A DNA stretch of 64,000 bases, taken from positions 1,229,731 to 1,293,730 of the forward strand of contig NW_024468918.1 in NCBI RefSeq assembly GCF_011745365.1, in the 5' to 3' direction. Position numbers and translations under genes: made by a program. Of this stretch, positions 46,879 to 59,656 are shown in pieces; the stretch's first letter is position 1; every line of letters starts with the position of its first letter. The notes below the pieces were generated by a model. It saw only the letters and a list, made by a program, of their open reading frames with translations, had not been told where the DNA came from and did no database searches. The stretch is from Cryphonectria parasitica EP155 (taxonomy: Eukaryota > Ascomycota > Sordariomycetes > Diaporthales > Cryphonectriaceae).

Positions 46879-48756
46879 AGCTTGCTTAAGAAGCAGCAAA
46901 GCAGGCTTAGAAGAATAAACAGTTTTCAATAAATTCAAAAGAATAGAATTGCTTATAAAGGAATTGCAGATAATCAGATCAGAATAGTTCTTATATAAAG
47001 CTTCTAGAACAGATTATACTTATATTAAGTTCGATATATATATTCAAGAATATAAATATAGCATACTATTGAATAGTAGTGCTTAGAGAAACTTTATATT
47101 CTCATATATTATTAATCAAGCACAACTATAATAGAGATAGAAGAGATGCTCATATACTCTCAGCACTGTAGAAGAACAATCTATTGCATACAACTAAGAA
47201 ATAATCAATAAGGAGACTGATTATCTATCTATTTTGATTTAAGAATGCATAATCAGAGCTTCCTTTAATATTATGGATACAGCACAGTATGAGCTGATTA
47301 TAGAGCTTTCATAGCTTAAGAAGCACAATTCTCGAATTGATTGAATTATTAGCTAAATCTTATAAAAATAAGCTATATCTAGAAAGATAGTTATAATTAA
47401 TAATACAGGATTAAAGCTAGTAATTAAAGAATATTCAGGAAAAGAAGCTTCATACAACTTCCTATATACTTTCAAACTAGCAGAGCTAGCAGTTCAAGAA
47501 GAAGAATCTAGTAATAAGCAAACTCAAACAGTGCTAGAGCGCTAACAAGTTAGCAAAACAATAGAAGCGAGACTCTTAGCAAGTTAGTTCGTTCCGGAGC
47601 GATAAGAAAAAGCTTCAGAATATGAATTGTAGAACCATATGAGAAAAATCTTGAAATCAGGCTTTCAAGCGCTCAGTTCAGCTCGGAGCGAATGCTTAAG
47701 GCTCTCGAAAACGCTATTAGAAAAGAAGCATGCTTAATAATACTTACTATTTCTCCAGATAGCAGAAATAGCATAGAAACTAGAACTAATACTTGCGAAC
47801 ATACTACGAGAATATTACAAGTTTAAGAAACTATTCCAGAAAGAATTAGATACAGAATTGCCAGAATACAGCTTATACAACTACAAGATCCTGCTACAAG
47901 AAGAGAAATAATCCAAATTCTTCCTTATCTACGGATTAGATAAAGCACAGCTAGAGGCACTTTGAAAGTATTTCGATAAGAATCTTAAGAAAGAATATAT
48001 ATAATTATTGCAATTATTAGCAGAATATCCCATTCTGTTTATATCTAAGAAAAATAGCAAGCTTAAGCTATACATTAATTATAAGCAATTTAATAATATT
48101 ATAATTAAGAACTGATATCCGTTGCTACTTATTAAGGAATTATAAAATAAGCTATAAGAAGTATAATAGTTTATAGTTCTAAATCTAAAAGAAGCTTATA
48201 ATCTAATCAGAGTAAAAGAAGAAGAAGAATAGAAAACTGCTTTCAGAATATGCTACAAACACTATAAATATTTAATTATACTTTTTAATTTAACAAACAT
48301 TCCAGCTTTATTCTAGAAAATAATCAATTATATTCTATGCAAGTATCTGAATCAATTTATCATTGCCTATCTCAATAACATTCTTATCTACTCTCGAATA
48401 CTTGAAGAATATAAGGAATATGTAGAAACAGTATTGCAAATGCTTCAAAATGCAAAACTTCTTATAGAATCCGCAAAGAATCACTTTTACGTACAAAAGA
48501 TTAACTATCTCGGATTCACAATCAAGCCAGAATGCATTAAGCTATAGAAAAACAAAGTAGAAGCTATTAGAAATTAGCTAATTCCTAGGAATATTAGGGA
48601 TATTAGATCTTTTCTCGGATATATTAACTTTTATAAGCAGTTCATTAAGAACTACAGCTGAATTGTATACTTTCTTACAAATCTTATCAAAAAAGAACAG
48701 CCTTTCAAGTAAACCTCCAAAGCATAAAAAGCTTTCAATAAAATCATTAAGCATAT

Positions 48757-49074
48757 TGTTGTGGTGGCCAGAGTGGTAGTCCGTGAGATGTGGAGTACAG
48801 TGGGTCAAGAGTCCTCATACATATAAAGAATACTACCCACTTTTCAAATTCTTTAGCTATAAGCAACAATAAAGCATCCTTTCTCTTCTTTTCAATTTTG
48901 AACCCTTTGAACAGGTCTAAGACAGGTTTTTCACCCTGTTCTTGCGCCCGTATAGCCTTAGTTTGCTGTCCTCATCTGTACAAGCACGCTTGGATTGCAT
49001 AAGCCCTTGCCCATTGCTTCAGCAGCTGTTTATCCCTTTTTCTTTCAAGAGCAACAGCGCCCTAGTTCTGATTC
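48757..49074 (+). repeat. 5' LTR of old family B element
   Basis: 318 bp, homologous to the 321-bp LTRs of the young copy but with numerous C-to-T/G-to-A changes. It is followed directly by the RIP-changed form of the primer-binding region. Confidence 0.82.
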
Positions 49075-52000
49075 AATAATATAGTAAGTGTGGACTTAGC
49101 TGTTCAGGCTGATAGCTCAGAGCTATTTGCATTACAGTTTGTAAGAATTAGTAAGAGCAGCAAGTTTACTTTATAAATAGATGCACTCTTTTTCCCTGCT
49201 AAGCTCTTTTATTTCCTTTATCTATTATGCTTATATAACAGGCTATGCATTATATCTGAACTCTGAATCATGCTTAAGATCTCTTGTAGAAAGGAGATAG
49301 ATAAATAGAGAAGAAGTGATGTGAGTTCTGATTATAGGCTGGTGAACAATGCATTAAGCTTGCAAGCTAATATTATAAAGAAATAAATTCCTTTTTCCAA
49401 TATTTTCTACATTAATCAACAATTCTATACAGAAGCTGATATAGCTCAGATTTATACAAGCTGCAGCAGAAAGTTTAATTATATTGAATGTAGATTTATA
49501 ATTAAATTATAAAATGAAATGCTTTTAATAAATAGTACTCTGCAGAGAAAAGTAGCATGATTAATAAGATCTATGCTTCTTATAATAATCCAATCAGTAT
49601 GCTCTATCTGAATATATCTAGCTATATTAATCCTTTAAATCAAAAGCTTGCTAATTATATTATTCCAAAAGCAAAGAATATAGAAAAGTGAAGATAAGAA
49701 ACTATTAGTGCATATAAGAAATAAAGATTGAGAATTATAACAATATTATTCAATATTAAACTTTAATTAATATTTTATATCTAATTAAAAATACTTCTAT
49801 TAGTTAGCAGAACTATTAATAAAGAAAATCTTAGTATAGTATAGAATAGCTAATTCAATCTCTTATTATTCATTACAAGACAGATCTTATACATGCTCTA
49901 CTTATAAACTGAATCTCTCTTAAGCATCTGAACTCTCTCGATCTCTACAGTATTGTTTTCTGCAGGATATGAAAAGCATTCTAGCTGTAGTGCTTTCAAT
50001 TCAAGAATCTCGAACTAGGAAAGCAAAGAAATATCGGAGAAAGCAATAATCAAGAGGGAAAATAGCTTTTATATCTGAAAGCTCTTTCAATCAGATATCC
50101 AATTCAGCTAACTATCTAGCTAATAATTACTATAGTTAGAACTTCAGATTTCTCTTCTACAGTAAGCTTGCTAATAGTAGATTGATATTATTTGCTTGTA
50201 TGAAAGTCTCCTTATAGCTGAAGCAATTCAACTAGTAGCATTAGATCAAAGGGATTAATAATACTCAAATACTCAACTTTATGAAAAGCTTCTATACAGA
50301 TATAATTATTATTAGAGAAATAAAAAGATTCATTATAAGCATCAAAACTTGGAATGAATAGAAAAAGCAACTATTAATTGCTTATTATTCTTAAAACTAT
50401 CTTCAAGCATATATCTCTAAGCAGAAATGCTTGAATATTATTAACAATTATTTCATTACTAATACTGCTAGCCTTTAATTATTCATTGTAAACTATAATA
50501 ATGCTCTTACTTATCTTAAGATTAGAGATAATCAATCTGTAGCAGAAGCATGAATAAAGCTCTCTTCAATCTGAATTAAGCATTTCCAAGCTAATTATGA
50601 TATTACTACTAAAAGCATCAGCAACAAGAAGTAGCCTTATCTTATGAAAAAGCTGTTAAAGGTTCATTATAAAGCATTTCAGAAGAAGACTTAAGACTAA
50701 CTTGCTTTTAGTATTACTAACCTTTAACTTTATCAACAGGCTTAATTCCAAGATTCTTCTATACTTCCATCTTAGCTAATCCTTAACCAAATACAGCTCA
50801 TTTCTATTCTATATTCAATATATAATACTTCTAATCAACTAATGAATCTGTTAGAATAAGCAATAAAGCTATCATACTATTAACCGCTTTAATAATCAAC
50901 TCATAATTAGCAAGCTTAGCTTAAACTAACTAAGCAGATCTTAAAAGCTGAATCTGCTTAGAAAAGCAATCAAAAATACAACTAATTAGCTTCAATAATA
51001 AAACAATTCCGCATTAACTAAATTGCAATAGCAAAATCCTTAAAGCTGCAAACTAATACTTTCAAACAAATACAGAATATCTTATATAATCAAACCAAAG
51101 CTCTACAAGAAATCTTATAACTAATCAAGCATTTCCAAACTGTTTCTACAAAAAATCCTTTCCAGAGAAATGCAAATTCCTTGCAGATAAGTATTATCTA
51201 TACAAGTTCGAAAGATAAGAATAAGCAATATTCTGAAGCATAGCAAGCGGAGATTAATGAAATCCTAAAGAAGAATAGAACTCTGCACAGATACTATAGC
51301 TATAGATTAAAGTTCTATGAAGCTTATAAATGCATGAAACTCCATACTATTATGAATTGTAGCATTTGCTATATTCTAGCATTAGCAAAGCTAAAGTAGC
51401 ATCTTAGTAATTGCTCGGAGTTTCTGAACTCTAGATCAAAACTAGTATTATATAGCTAGATTATATCTGCTTGAGATAATTCCAAAAGCAATATAATCTA
51501 TCTAATTCTTAGTTTCTATAAGAATTAGCAGCTAAAGAGTATTAAGAATTCTTGAATCTTTTAATATATTAGCTTGATTCAAAAGAATGAGAAATAGTAT
51601 AGAAATCCTAAGATAGCTAAGAATAAGATACTATAAGAAGAAACTAATTCCATTCTCAAATACAATAATCAGTATAGGATTAATAATATTGAGATTCTTA
51701 GCAATGCTAATAAGATTCAAGTAGGAAAATTATATCTTACTTTAGCTTAAGCTGAACTGTATCTACCAAAGCTTTCTAGTATTAATGCTATAAGTATTGA
51801 GCTTATTCAAGCTCAGGTAAATGCAGATGAAGCAAAGAAGTGCTGTATTGAAGAAGCTAAGTATAATAATAGTAAGATTGAAGGAGATACAAGTATAAGA
51901 ACTATTGAGATTTCTATATATTTTGGAAATATTGAATCAGAGAAATTCAATAAGCAATTCAACAGTCTGAACAGAAAGCTAATAGTTTAAGCTATTAGTA

Positions 52001-55000
52001 ACAAGCTTCTGAATCAGTTTCTAAACTATCTATTAAAGATTTCAAGCTGAGAGATAATAGTTATATTACTAGAATGAAAAGCTTATTTGATTTATAGTTT
52101 TCAAGGAATCAGCTCTGAAGCTCGAAAAATTGTTAATCTTAATAATCAAACTAGCTTGGATCTATACAAGATAGATACTGCTAAATCAGCTAATTTATTG
52201 CAGCATAAACTTAGAATTTTGATGCTTTTCCAGCTTAAAGAGCTTATTAATAATTAGATTATTAATACTCGGAATATTACTGAGTATCTTTCAAAACTAG
52301 CTTAACTACCTGCAATTCAAGCTTTATTTCTTATTGCTGAATCTAGCTATATTAAGCTTACTGTTAATATGATTCAAGCTTTCAACAAATTCTCATTTCC
52401 TTCTGTAACAGCTTTCATAACTGCTCTCAGCAGCATCCGAGATAGAAGCATTGCTTCAGTAGCATATATTCCTCTGCAGCTGAGAAGTAAAGAGAATGAA
52501 TCTATACAAGCAATACTGGATACAGATATTGAAATAAGCTTGATAGCTCTCTCTCTATATTCAAGCATATATTTGTTTTATATGCTAACATTGAATATTA
52601 TCTTATATATGTATAATAAATCAGATATAGTACTTATTAGAGTTCTTGAAACTAATATTTTCTGTAGCAGCTTCTCTAAATAAATAATATTCTATATTAT
52701 TAATAATAGATTGATATTGCTAAATTATTCTATACTATTAGAAATGCTATTTATAATACAAATCAAGCTTTCCTTTAATTACTTCATTCCCGGATTTCTT
52801 CATATAAGCTTCGCTTTTAGAGGAGTACAACTAATTATTATAATCAGCAATCAGAAATTTCTTAAAGAGAAGAGTTTATATAGAACTATACCAAAAAACT
52901 AAGTGCTAGCAGCTATTCTGAGAAATGCAAAGCTATTAGCAGAAAAGTTATTCCAGAGTAGATATTATTGAAAGAGGGAGATATAGCTGTAATATTCATA
53001 TCTGAATGAAATATTGCAGCTATTATAAACGAGTTAATAGTAGAACTGATGAGAAGGAAGTTGAAGGAAAGTTGCTCCATAATGAATGAGAAAGAAGCAA
53101 CCCGAGAGTCTTGCCTGTATGAAATGCATAGCAGCTAGCGCTATTCACGCTAGCTACATTGTATGAGAAAGGAAAGAAAAGATGTTTTAAGCCTGATCAA
53201 TACTCTTTATAAGCTCAAAAACAAGAAGATCAAGCTAATTAATGATTCTCAGCCTAATAGTTCAGTATTAGAAGAAATGATCAGATAGAAGCTTGCTAAG
53301 GTTGAGAAAATGAGATAAGCTTAGCAATCTACAAAGCTTACTAAGTATGATGAGTAGATTAAACCCAAGTTTAGCAATCTAAATTCTGATTAGTATCTAA
53401 GATCTAATCAGTAAGCTGCTATACAAAAGAAAAACTATAAAGGATTTTCTAAAGCTGAGAAGGAAATATTTAAATATATATTGAAAAACAGAATTAAAGC
53501 TCTTGCATAAAACTTTATTGAAATTGGAAAGATTATTAAGAAAGTAGCTCTCTTGCAAGAAATCAGAACTATATCCTACGAAATCTTTTAAGTAAAGCAT
53601 ATTTCAATCTCTAATACTCTTAAGCTAAAGTTAATAAAGCTTCTGAAATAATATATTAAGCGGGAAATTATTGAGAAAAGCTATACATTATATAGAAATA
53701 ACTAGTTTCTTATTATCAAAAAGAATAGTAGCTTATACCTAATCAATAATGCTCAAAAGTATAACAAGCATAGCTTCAAGAATGCCTTTATGCTGCCTGC
53801 CTCAGATGAATTCTCGAAGAAGTTTGCTATATGCAAAATTCTTTCACTGCTTAACTTCTTTTCCAGATATAATTAAGTATAACTGCATTCTAACAGCAAG
53901 AATATAATGATCTTCTTAATACTCTTAAGCCTGTTTAGAATATATACTCTATTCCAGAGTATTACTAACTCTATTGCTTAGTTTATAAGAATAATAATTA
54001 AACTTTTATATAATCTTATTCCTCATATATATCAGCTTTTTCTTAATAACATTCCTGTTTATAATTTTATAACAATCTATAGGAATGAAGAGATTCCAAG
54101 CTTTTCCAAAGTATATAAATACATTGCTAAGTATATCGGAAACCTTAACAAGATTCTTGTAAATACAGAGCTAGCTAAAATCACGATCTCAGTATTCAAA
54201 TCAGAATAATGCTAAGTAAAAGTTAATATAGTTGATTATATTATTAGTTTTAGCAGATAATAATCTCAGAACAGAAAAATGGAAAAGCTTCTAATCTGAA
54301 TAGAATGCAAGAATATCAAAAACATTCGCTCTTTCATTAGATTAATCATTTATTATACAGCTTGAATTTGGAACTTTGTAATTATTATTCAATTACTTTA
54401 TAATCTTCTCAAGAAAAGTATTGTATAAAGATGAAAGAAGAAATAGAAAGAAGCTATTATCATACTTATCCGAATACTCATATCTCATTCAGTTATTATT
54501 TCAATTAATTATAGCATTAATACTGAGAAGATTGTTCTTATAGTAAATGCAAGCTTATTAAGCTAAAGCGCTATACTGATATAGATAGTAGAGAATAAAC
54601 AAAAGCTAGTACATTTCATTAGCAGAATCTGAATAGTTGCAGCATAGAAGTATAATGCTACTAAGAGAAAGTATTGCGCTATTCTCTATGCTTTATAATC
54701 TCTTTAGCAGCATCTTTATAGTTGCTATTTCATTCTAGAAACTAATGCTTGCATTCTAATAAACTAATTCAATAGAGAAATGAATAATATATCTAGTGCT
54801 CTTCTGAATAAATAAGTAGCAGTAATTAAGATATTTAATTTTACTATTAAATATATTCCTGAATTAAAGAATTCTATAGCTAATGCTTTTTCTTAATCTT
54901 TATATTTAATGCTATCTAAGAAAGATAAAAATAGCAATATTAAGAACTAGTATAATGCTCAGCTTAACAGTATAAACTTAGATGAAGCTAATCTAGTATT

Positions 55001-56016
55001 ACTGCTAAATTTAACTTTTCAGTGGATAGAATAATCGAAATAATATGCAGAGTTCTTATATTACAGAATCATTCTATTAAAACTTTCCAAGAGAGATTGC
55101 AAGAACTTTATAATAGAAGCATTAAAGCATTAAGTATTTAATCAGGCTCTGTAGCGCTGCACTGATACGAAACTTCTATGCTAATGAGTAGTAGATAATT
55201 CTAATCTTCATTGCTGAATTATTAGAGAATATTATGCTAAGTTTGAATATCGAGATCGAGATTCTATAATAGCTCATATTAAGCAACTCTATTACTAAAG
55301 AGATCTCTGAATAGATATAGCTAATACTATCTCGGATTGCAAGAAGTATACAAAGTTCAATTCAAAGATATGAAAGAAAGAAGTAATTCTAATTCTTTCA
55401 AGTTAATTCTTTATAAGAATTAGTATTAATATTCAATATATAGCTGAGAATAGCAATTACAGATATCTTGTAAAGGCTTGCTATAATCTAATTAGCTATA
55501 TACTTGCAAGACTTCTTAAGAAAGCTATAGCTGCAGAAATAAGAAAGTTCATTTTGGAAGAAATTATTCTTATATTCGAATGCTCTTTCAAAATTACTAT
55601 TAATAGAGAACTAGAAAACAAGGCTGAAATAGCTAAGACTATTAGAGCTCTTAAGATCCTGCTTATTCAGATCTTTAGTTACAATCTCTATGCTTAAGAA
55701 TAAGTAGAAGCTAGTTATCTTTCCTTAGCAAGTGCTCTTGCTAAGCTAGCTAATATTCAATTCTGAAAATGAAAGCAGTATTTGAAACTTATACTTTTTA
55801 CTAAAAGAATTACAATCCGCTAATTGTATAAATACAGCTTCTTCTATTTGATTTTCAGTTGGGAGCTGCTTATTCTAATTGAAACTGAAATCTCGATATA
55901 GAGAGTTCTTATATAAACTGAAAACTAATTCCCTCAGAAAGCATTTGAAATGCAATTAAGAATAATTGCAGCTAAGGAAGATAATATGCAGAAAGCAATT
56001 GAAGCTATTTAAGCAT

Positions 56017-56337
56017 TGAACCAGAACTAGGGCGCCGTCGCCCTCGAAAGAAAAAGGGACAAACAGCTGCCGAAGCAATGGGCAAGGGCTCATGCAACCC
56101 AAGCGTGCCTGTACAGATGAGGACAGCAAACTAAGGCCACACGGGCACAAGAACAGGGTGAAAAACCTGTCTTAGACCTGTCCAAGGGGTTCAAAAATTG
56201 AAAAGAAGAGAAAAGGATGCTTGATTGTTGCTTATAGCTAAAGAATTTGAAAAGTGGGTGGTATCCTTTATATGTATGAGGACCCTTGACCCACTGTACT
56301 CCATGTCCCACGGACTACCACCCTGGCCACCACAACA
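56017..56337 (-). repeat. 3' LTR of young family B element
   Basis: 321 bp, identical by eye to the copy at 59657. The 73-codon ORF inside it is an LTR artefact present in both copies. Confidence 0.92.
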
Positions 56338-57275
56338 GTCCTCCCCCAGCAACTTTCTTCCAAAGTTGCGACAAGTCCAATGGTGTGCCAGGTCTGGTCA
56401 GATAGAAAGGAAAAGAAAGAACTAAAGAATCCATCGCAAGCTGTCGAAGGAAGCACTGCAACCCAAACCATTTCGCAATCCGACCTCTGCACCCAGTTTG
56501 ATTGTCTGAGTCCTCACTCAAGTCAACGCAGTATTACCAATATCCGCCCATGATCTGTTTGCAGCGCGGGCGCAATCTGGATACATCCTAATGTCGACCT
56601 TCCCTTCGTCCCTGTCTGTTCTCGAACTCCGCCCGGGCAGCAGCAGTAGCAGTGGCCCTCTCTCTATTCTGAACCACCGTCCGTTCAATCCTTTCACAGT
56701 CTGCTCTCCACACATCCATCCTGATAGCATGCTCGAATCCTGTCCAATTCTCAAGACCTACTGAGGGTCTGACAGGAGCAAGACTATGGAGCTCACTCCA
56801 CAAAGGCACATGAGGTTGCCGAGGTCTGTCAGGAAGATTAGAACGCATGATATTGCTGCTTCTCAATCTTCGGTGCAATGGAACATCAGTAGTCTGACCA
56901 GGCCTGGCCGTTTGCTGCATTGACAGCTGGATTGTTGCTCCTGGACCGGCTGGCGATCTTCGAGGTGAGCTGGCATAGGGGTCGGAAGGAGTTCTTTTAG
57001 GTTGCGGCGTTCTTCAACGCTTTGCATTTTCATGCCTTGCATTCCAATACATTGCGTTTCTGCAGCTGCGGTCTTCATAGTGAAATGGTCTCAGAGCTGG
57101 TCAACATGCTCTGTACCGGGTGCTTTTAAAATTTGGGTGATTTTATAGTATTCTGTAGTGGGTGGTAGCAGACGACACTTCGTCCCTCCTCCCCCAGCAA
57201 AACACACGAGATAACATAGGAAAGACAAAAGGAAAACGTGTTTTGCGAACCAAAGGAAATATGGATAGAAAGAAA

Positions 57276-57596
57276 TCAGCCTCCCCCACGAGCCAAGAAG
57301 GCAGACTTGGTCGGAATTGTTATAAACATCCCGCTTCTATCCGCTTTCTCCTGTTCTCGCTTCTCTTTCTCCCTTGCCCGTGTAAGACGTCCGTCGTCTC
57401 CACCATTATTTTCTTCCCTGACATTATCATCGGTCTCGGTTGTCAGATCTATGTCTCCTGGGTTTGGACTTGGTTGACCAGGTATAGGATCATGGCCAAT
57501 GATATCTGGGACCCAGAATGTAGTGTCGTCGCTCATGTCCATCTCCCGAACCTCGAGGGTGTTGTTGTCTGGTTCACCCCGCCAAGGAGCTCGCAT
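57276..57596 (-). CDS. Retroelement ORF, 3' acidic/charged protein
   Basis: About 106 codons, ending FITIPTKSAFLARGGG. The same ending survives, RIP-changed, in the old family B copy at ~60600 (IFILISTKSAF), so it is a real conserved part of the element. It is rich in D/E and R/K (EENNGGDDGRL, REKEKREQEK). Function unknown. The frame may continue upstream of the first Met. Confidence 0.55.
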   Translation of the reverse strand: MRAPWRGEPDNNTLEVREMDMSDDTTFWVPDIIGHDPIPGQPSPNPGDIDLTTETDDNVREENNGGDDGRLTRAREKEKREQEKADRSGMFITIPTKSAFLARGGG

Positions 57597-58095
57597 AAGC
57601 AGTGCTCATCTGCAAAGAGTTTGTGCTCCCTTGAAGGGGATTCCTTGCAGAGATGGTTTGGGGGCGCCTGATCAGCTGTGAGATCTCCCGCAGAGCCTTG
57701 GTCTGATCGTATGAGACATCCCGGGTTTGTCTGAGAGTCTCAGATTGCAGTCTCAAAGAGTGAGCCATTGCAATCTGATCGATGCGAAGTTGCTCCATCA
57801 GAGATGCCAAGTGGTTCAACCCCTGCTCGGGCTTCTGGACAGATTCGGGCTTCAGGATCTGTTTAGTTGCTTCAGGCTGGCCTTGCCATTCGCCGGTTGA
57901 GTGCTGAGGAGGTTGGTAGTGCAATGGTCCCCCCAGTTTGCCCAACCTGAGCTGGCGGGTGATTGGGGAAACCATGAGTCGGCTGAGAAACAAGCACAGG
58001 TCGCGCCTGGTCAGGAATCGGTTGAGGTGGTGGCACCAAAGGAGCTTGGAATTGCGCCTGCTGATGGAGTTGAGGATTTGCAGCGCCAGATGCAA
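57574..58095 (-). CDS. Retroelement ORF, middle, Gln-rich helical
   Basis: 173 codons starting two bases after the stop of the gag-like ORF, in a different frame. The C-terminal half is amphipathic (LASLMEQLRIDQIAMAHSLR). It could be a second capsid-like product or be reached by frameshifting; both are guesses. Confidence 0.45.
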   Translation of the reverse strand: MHLALQILNSISRRNSKLLWCHHLNRFLTRRDLCLFLSRLMVSPITRQLRLGKLGGPLHYQPPQHSTGEWQGQPEATKQILKPESVQKPEQGLNHLASLMEQLRIDQIAMAHSLRLQSETLRQTRDVSYDQTKALREISQLIRRPQTISARNPLQGSTNSLQMSTAYASSLAG

Positions 58096-58096
58096 G

Positions 58097-59479
58097 CTAG
58101 TCTTGAGTCTCCTCCTTCTCAGCGGTAATACCGTGGTCAGCTCGAAGACGCTTGATCCAAGTCGAGAGGAGTTTCATCCAAGCCTCAGCAATAGGCTGAG
58201 TATCCCTGATCTTGAGACGGGTAAGAGCGTTGTTATAGTCAACAACGAATGACCACAAGCTCGCAGCATCAGTAATGAAACGGTTGTTGATGATGTTCAG
58301 CCGCTCCTGCTCAGGTGTGTATGCTTGGAGATGATCCCAGGGCTGATATGCAACCAACAGTCGGTCCTTCTGTTCGCCCCATGTCTTGGCACTCGTGGTA
58401 TATCTCTCTACTTTCCCAGCAACGACTGCATCTGAACAGAAGCCTTTCATGAAGTTGAGCGCCTGAGTGTCGTCAATGCCTTTGATTTGACGCCACCAGT
58501 CGAAACGCTTCAGCCATGATGAGACTTCCATCCGAGAAAACAGTGTCAAGCTGCCACCAGCGAGTTCGCTATGGGAAGGGAACCGGAAGTTAGATCCATA
58601 CTGTCCACTCGCAGAGGAACCAAACGAGCTCGGGGTTGGGTCAGGAGACTTGTCAGATGAAGAAGCTATCCTTTTTCCTGGTTGTCGCTTCCCTCGATGT
58701 TTCTTTGGCTTTCTGGTTCGAGATCCTTGAGTTGAGGGCGCCACAGCCGGAATGCCTTCCGTATCCTGCGGAAGACAATACTGTGGAGGTCGAGGGGGTT
58801 CAGGTGCTTGAGGGAGGTTCAGTCTGTGAGTGGAGCGTGCATGAGGTCTGTCTTGTGATGAACAACAAGGGATTGAGTTGGCTGTTCTGTGCTGCACTGG
58901 GATTTCCTTTATCAATAGTCCTGCCAACCAATGGAGGCATTTCTGACCAGGTGTAAGGCGTCGATTAAAGTTCGACATCGGATGATGTCGTCGTAATCCT
59001 CGACCTCTATTCCTCGTGTGCACTGACGGTTCCTCATCTTCACCTCCCTGTGTCCTTCGCTTTTGGGATAATGCAACCAGCAAGCTTTTGATCCAAAGGA
59101 TCAATGTGGCCAGACGTGTCCAGGTAGAGCGTGCTGATCGGACCATCGCAAGGAGCACAGACCTTGTTAACCATGCCACTTTTCTCCACAGAGTACCATC
59201 CACCAAAAGCATCCCACTCTGTAATTTAACCATGGACCCACATCCGACATGGTTAAACTTTCCGCCGCAGCCTGTACAGGTCTGAGCTGTATCAGCTTCT
59301 GTGTAGGATCGTTGATTGATGTGGGAAATGTTGGAAAAAGGAATTCGTTTCTTCGTAATATTGGCCCGCGGGCTCAACGCATCGTTCACCAGCCCACGAC
59401 CAGAACTCACACCACTCCTCCTCTGTCCACCCATCTCCCCTTTACGAGAGGTCTCAGGCATGACCCAGAGTCCAGACAT
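58097..59479 (-). CDS. Retroelement gag-like ORF
   Basis: 460 codons. A CxxC-type cluster (CTGCGGKFNHVGCG) lies near the N-terminus, then a Ser/Pro/Lys/Arg-rich linker, then a helical C-terminal domain (SSWLKRFDWWRQIKGI, then WMKLLSTWIKRL) of the kind seen in capsid regions of Ty3 Gag proteins. The first part is alignable, RIP-changed, to 49260-50050 of the old copy. It probably forms the particle protein. Classification as Gag is by position and composition. Confidence 0.6.
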   Translation of the reverse strand: MSGLWVMPETSRKGEMGGQRRSGVSSGRGLVNDALSPRANITKKRIPFSNISHINQRSYTEADTAQTCTGCGGKFNHVGCGSMVKLQSGMLLVDGTLWRKVAWLTRSVLLAMVRSARSTWTRLATLILWIKSLLVALSQKRRTQGGEDEEPSVHTRNRGRGLRRHHPMSNFNRRLTPGQKCLHWLAGLLIKEIPVQHRTANSIPCCSSQDRPHARSTHRLNLPQAPEPPRPPQYCLPQDTEGIPAVAPSTQGSRTRKPKKHRGKRQPGKRIASSSDKSPDPTPSSFGSSASGQYGSNFRFPSHSELAGGSLTLFSRMEVSSWLKRFDWWRQIKGIDDTQALNFMKGFCSDAVVAGKVERYTTSAKTWGEQKDRLLVAYQPWDHLQAYTPEQERLNIINNRFITDAASLWSFVVDYNNALTRLKIRDTQPIAEAWMKLLSTWIKRLRADHGITAEKEETQD

Positions 59480-59656
59480 GATGCACAGCCTGTCGTGTAA
59501 GCGTGATAGATAAAGGAAAATAAAAGAGCTCAGCAGGGAAAAAGAGTGCGCCCGTCCATAGGGTAAACTTGCTGCTCTTACTGATCCTCACGAACTGTGA
59601 CGCAAACAGCCCTGAGCTACCAGCCTGAACAGCTAAGTCCACACTCACCGCACCAT

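Larger units (their letters stand above)
36926..48756 (+). mobile_element. Family A Ty3-type LTR retrotransposon, outer copy (split by a nested copy, 3' end lost)
   Basis: The 5' LTR is 36926-37391. The gag-like region follows (37500-39463) with many TAG/TAA stops. A gag zinc knuckle near 38380-38420 reads CYNCNKQEYIACNC, with Tyr where the CCHC His belongs. The element is interrupted at 39464-46878 by another family A copy and resumes at 46884 at the matching internal position. RT is recognisable near 48300-48500, with the catalytic pair as NN (AYLNNILIY, 48374-48379). It ends at 48756, where a family B LTR begins; no 3' LTR was found. Fully decayed. Confidence 0.82.

Noticed and set aside
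56518..57078. Two - strand ORFs (56754-56518/56920-56588 and 57078-56863) as separate retroelement genes
   Set aside because: Overlapping frames with Arg-rich low-complexity sequence; only the segment near 57078-56863 has faint similarity to the old copy, not enough to call a gene.
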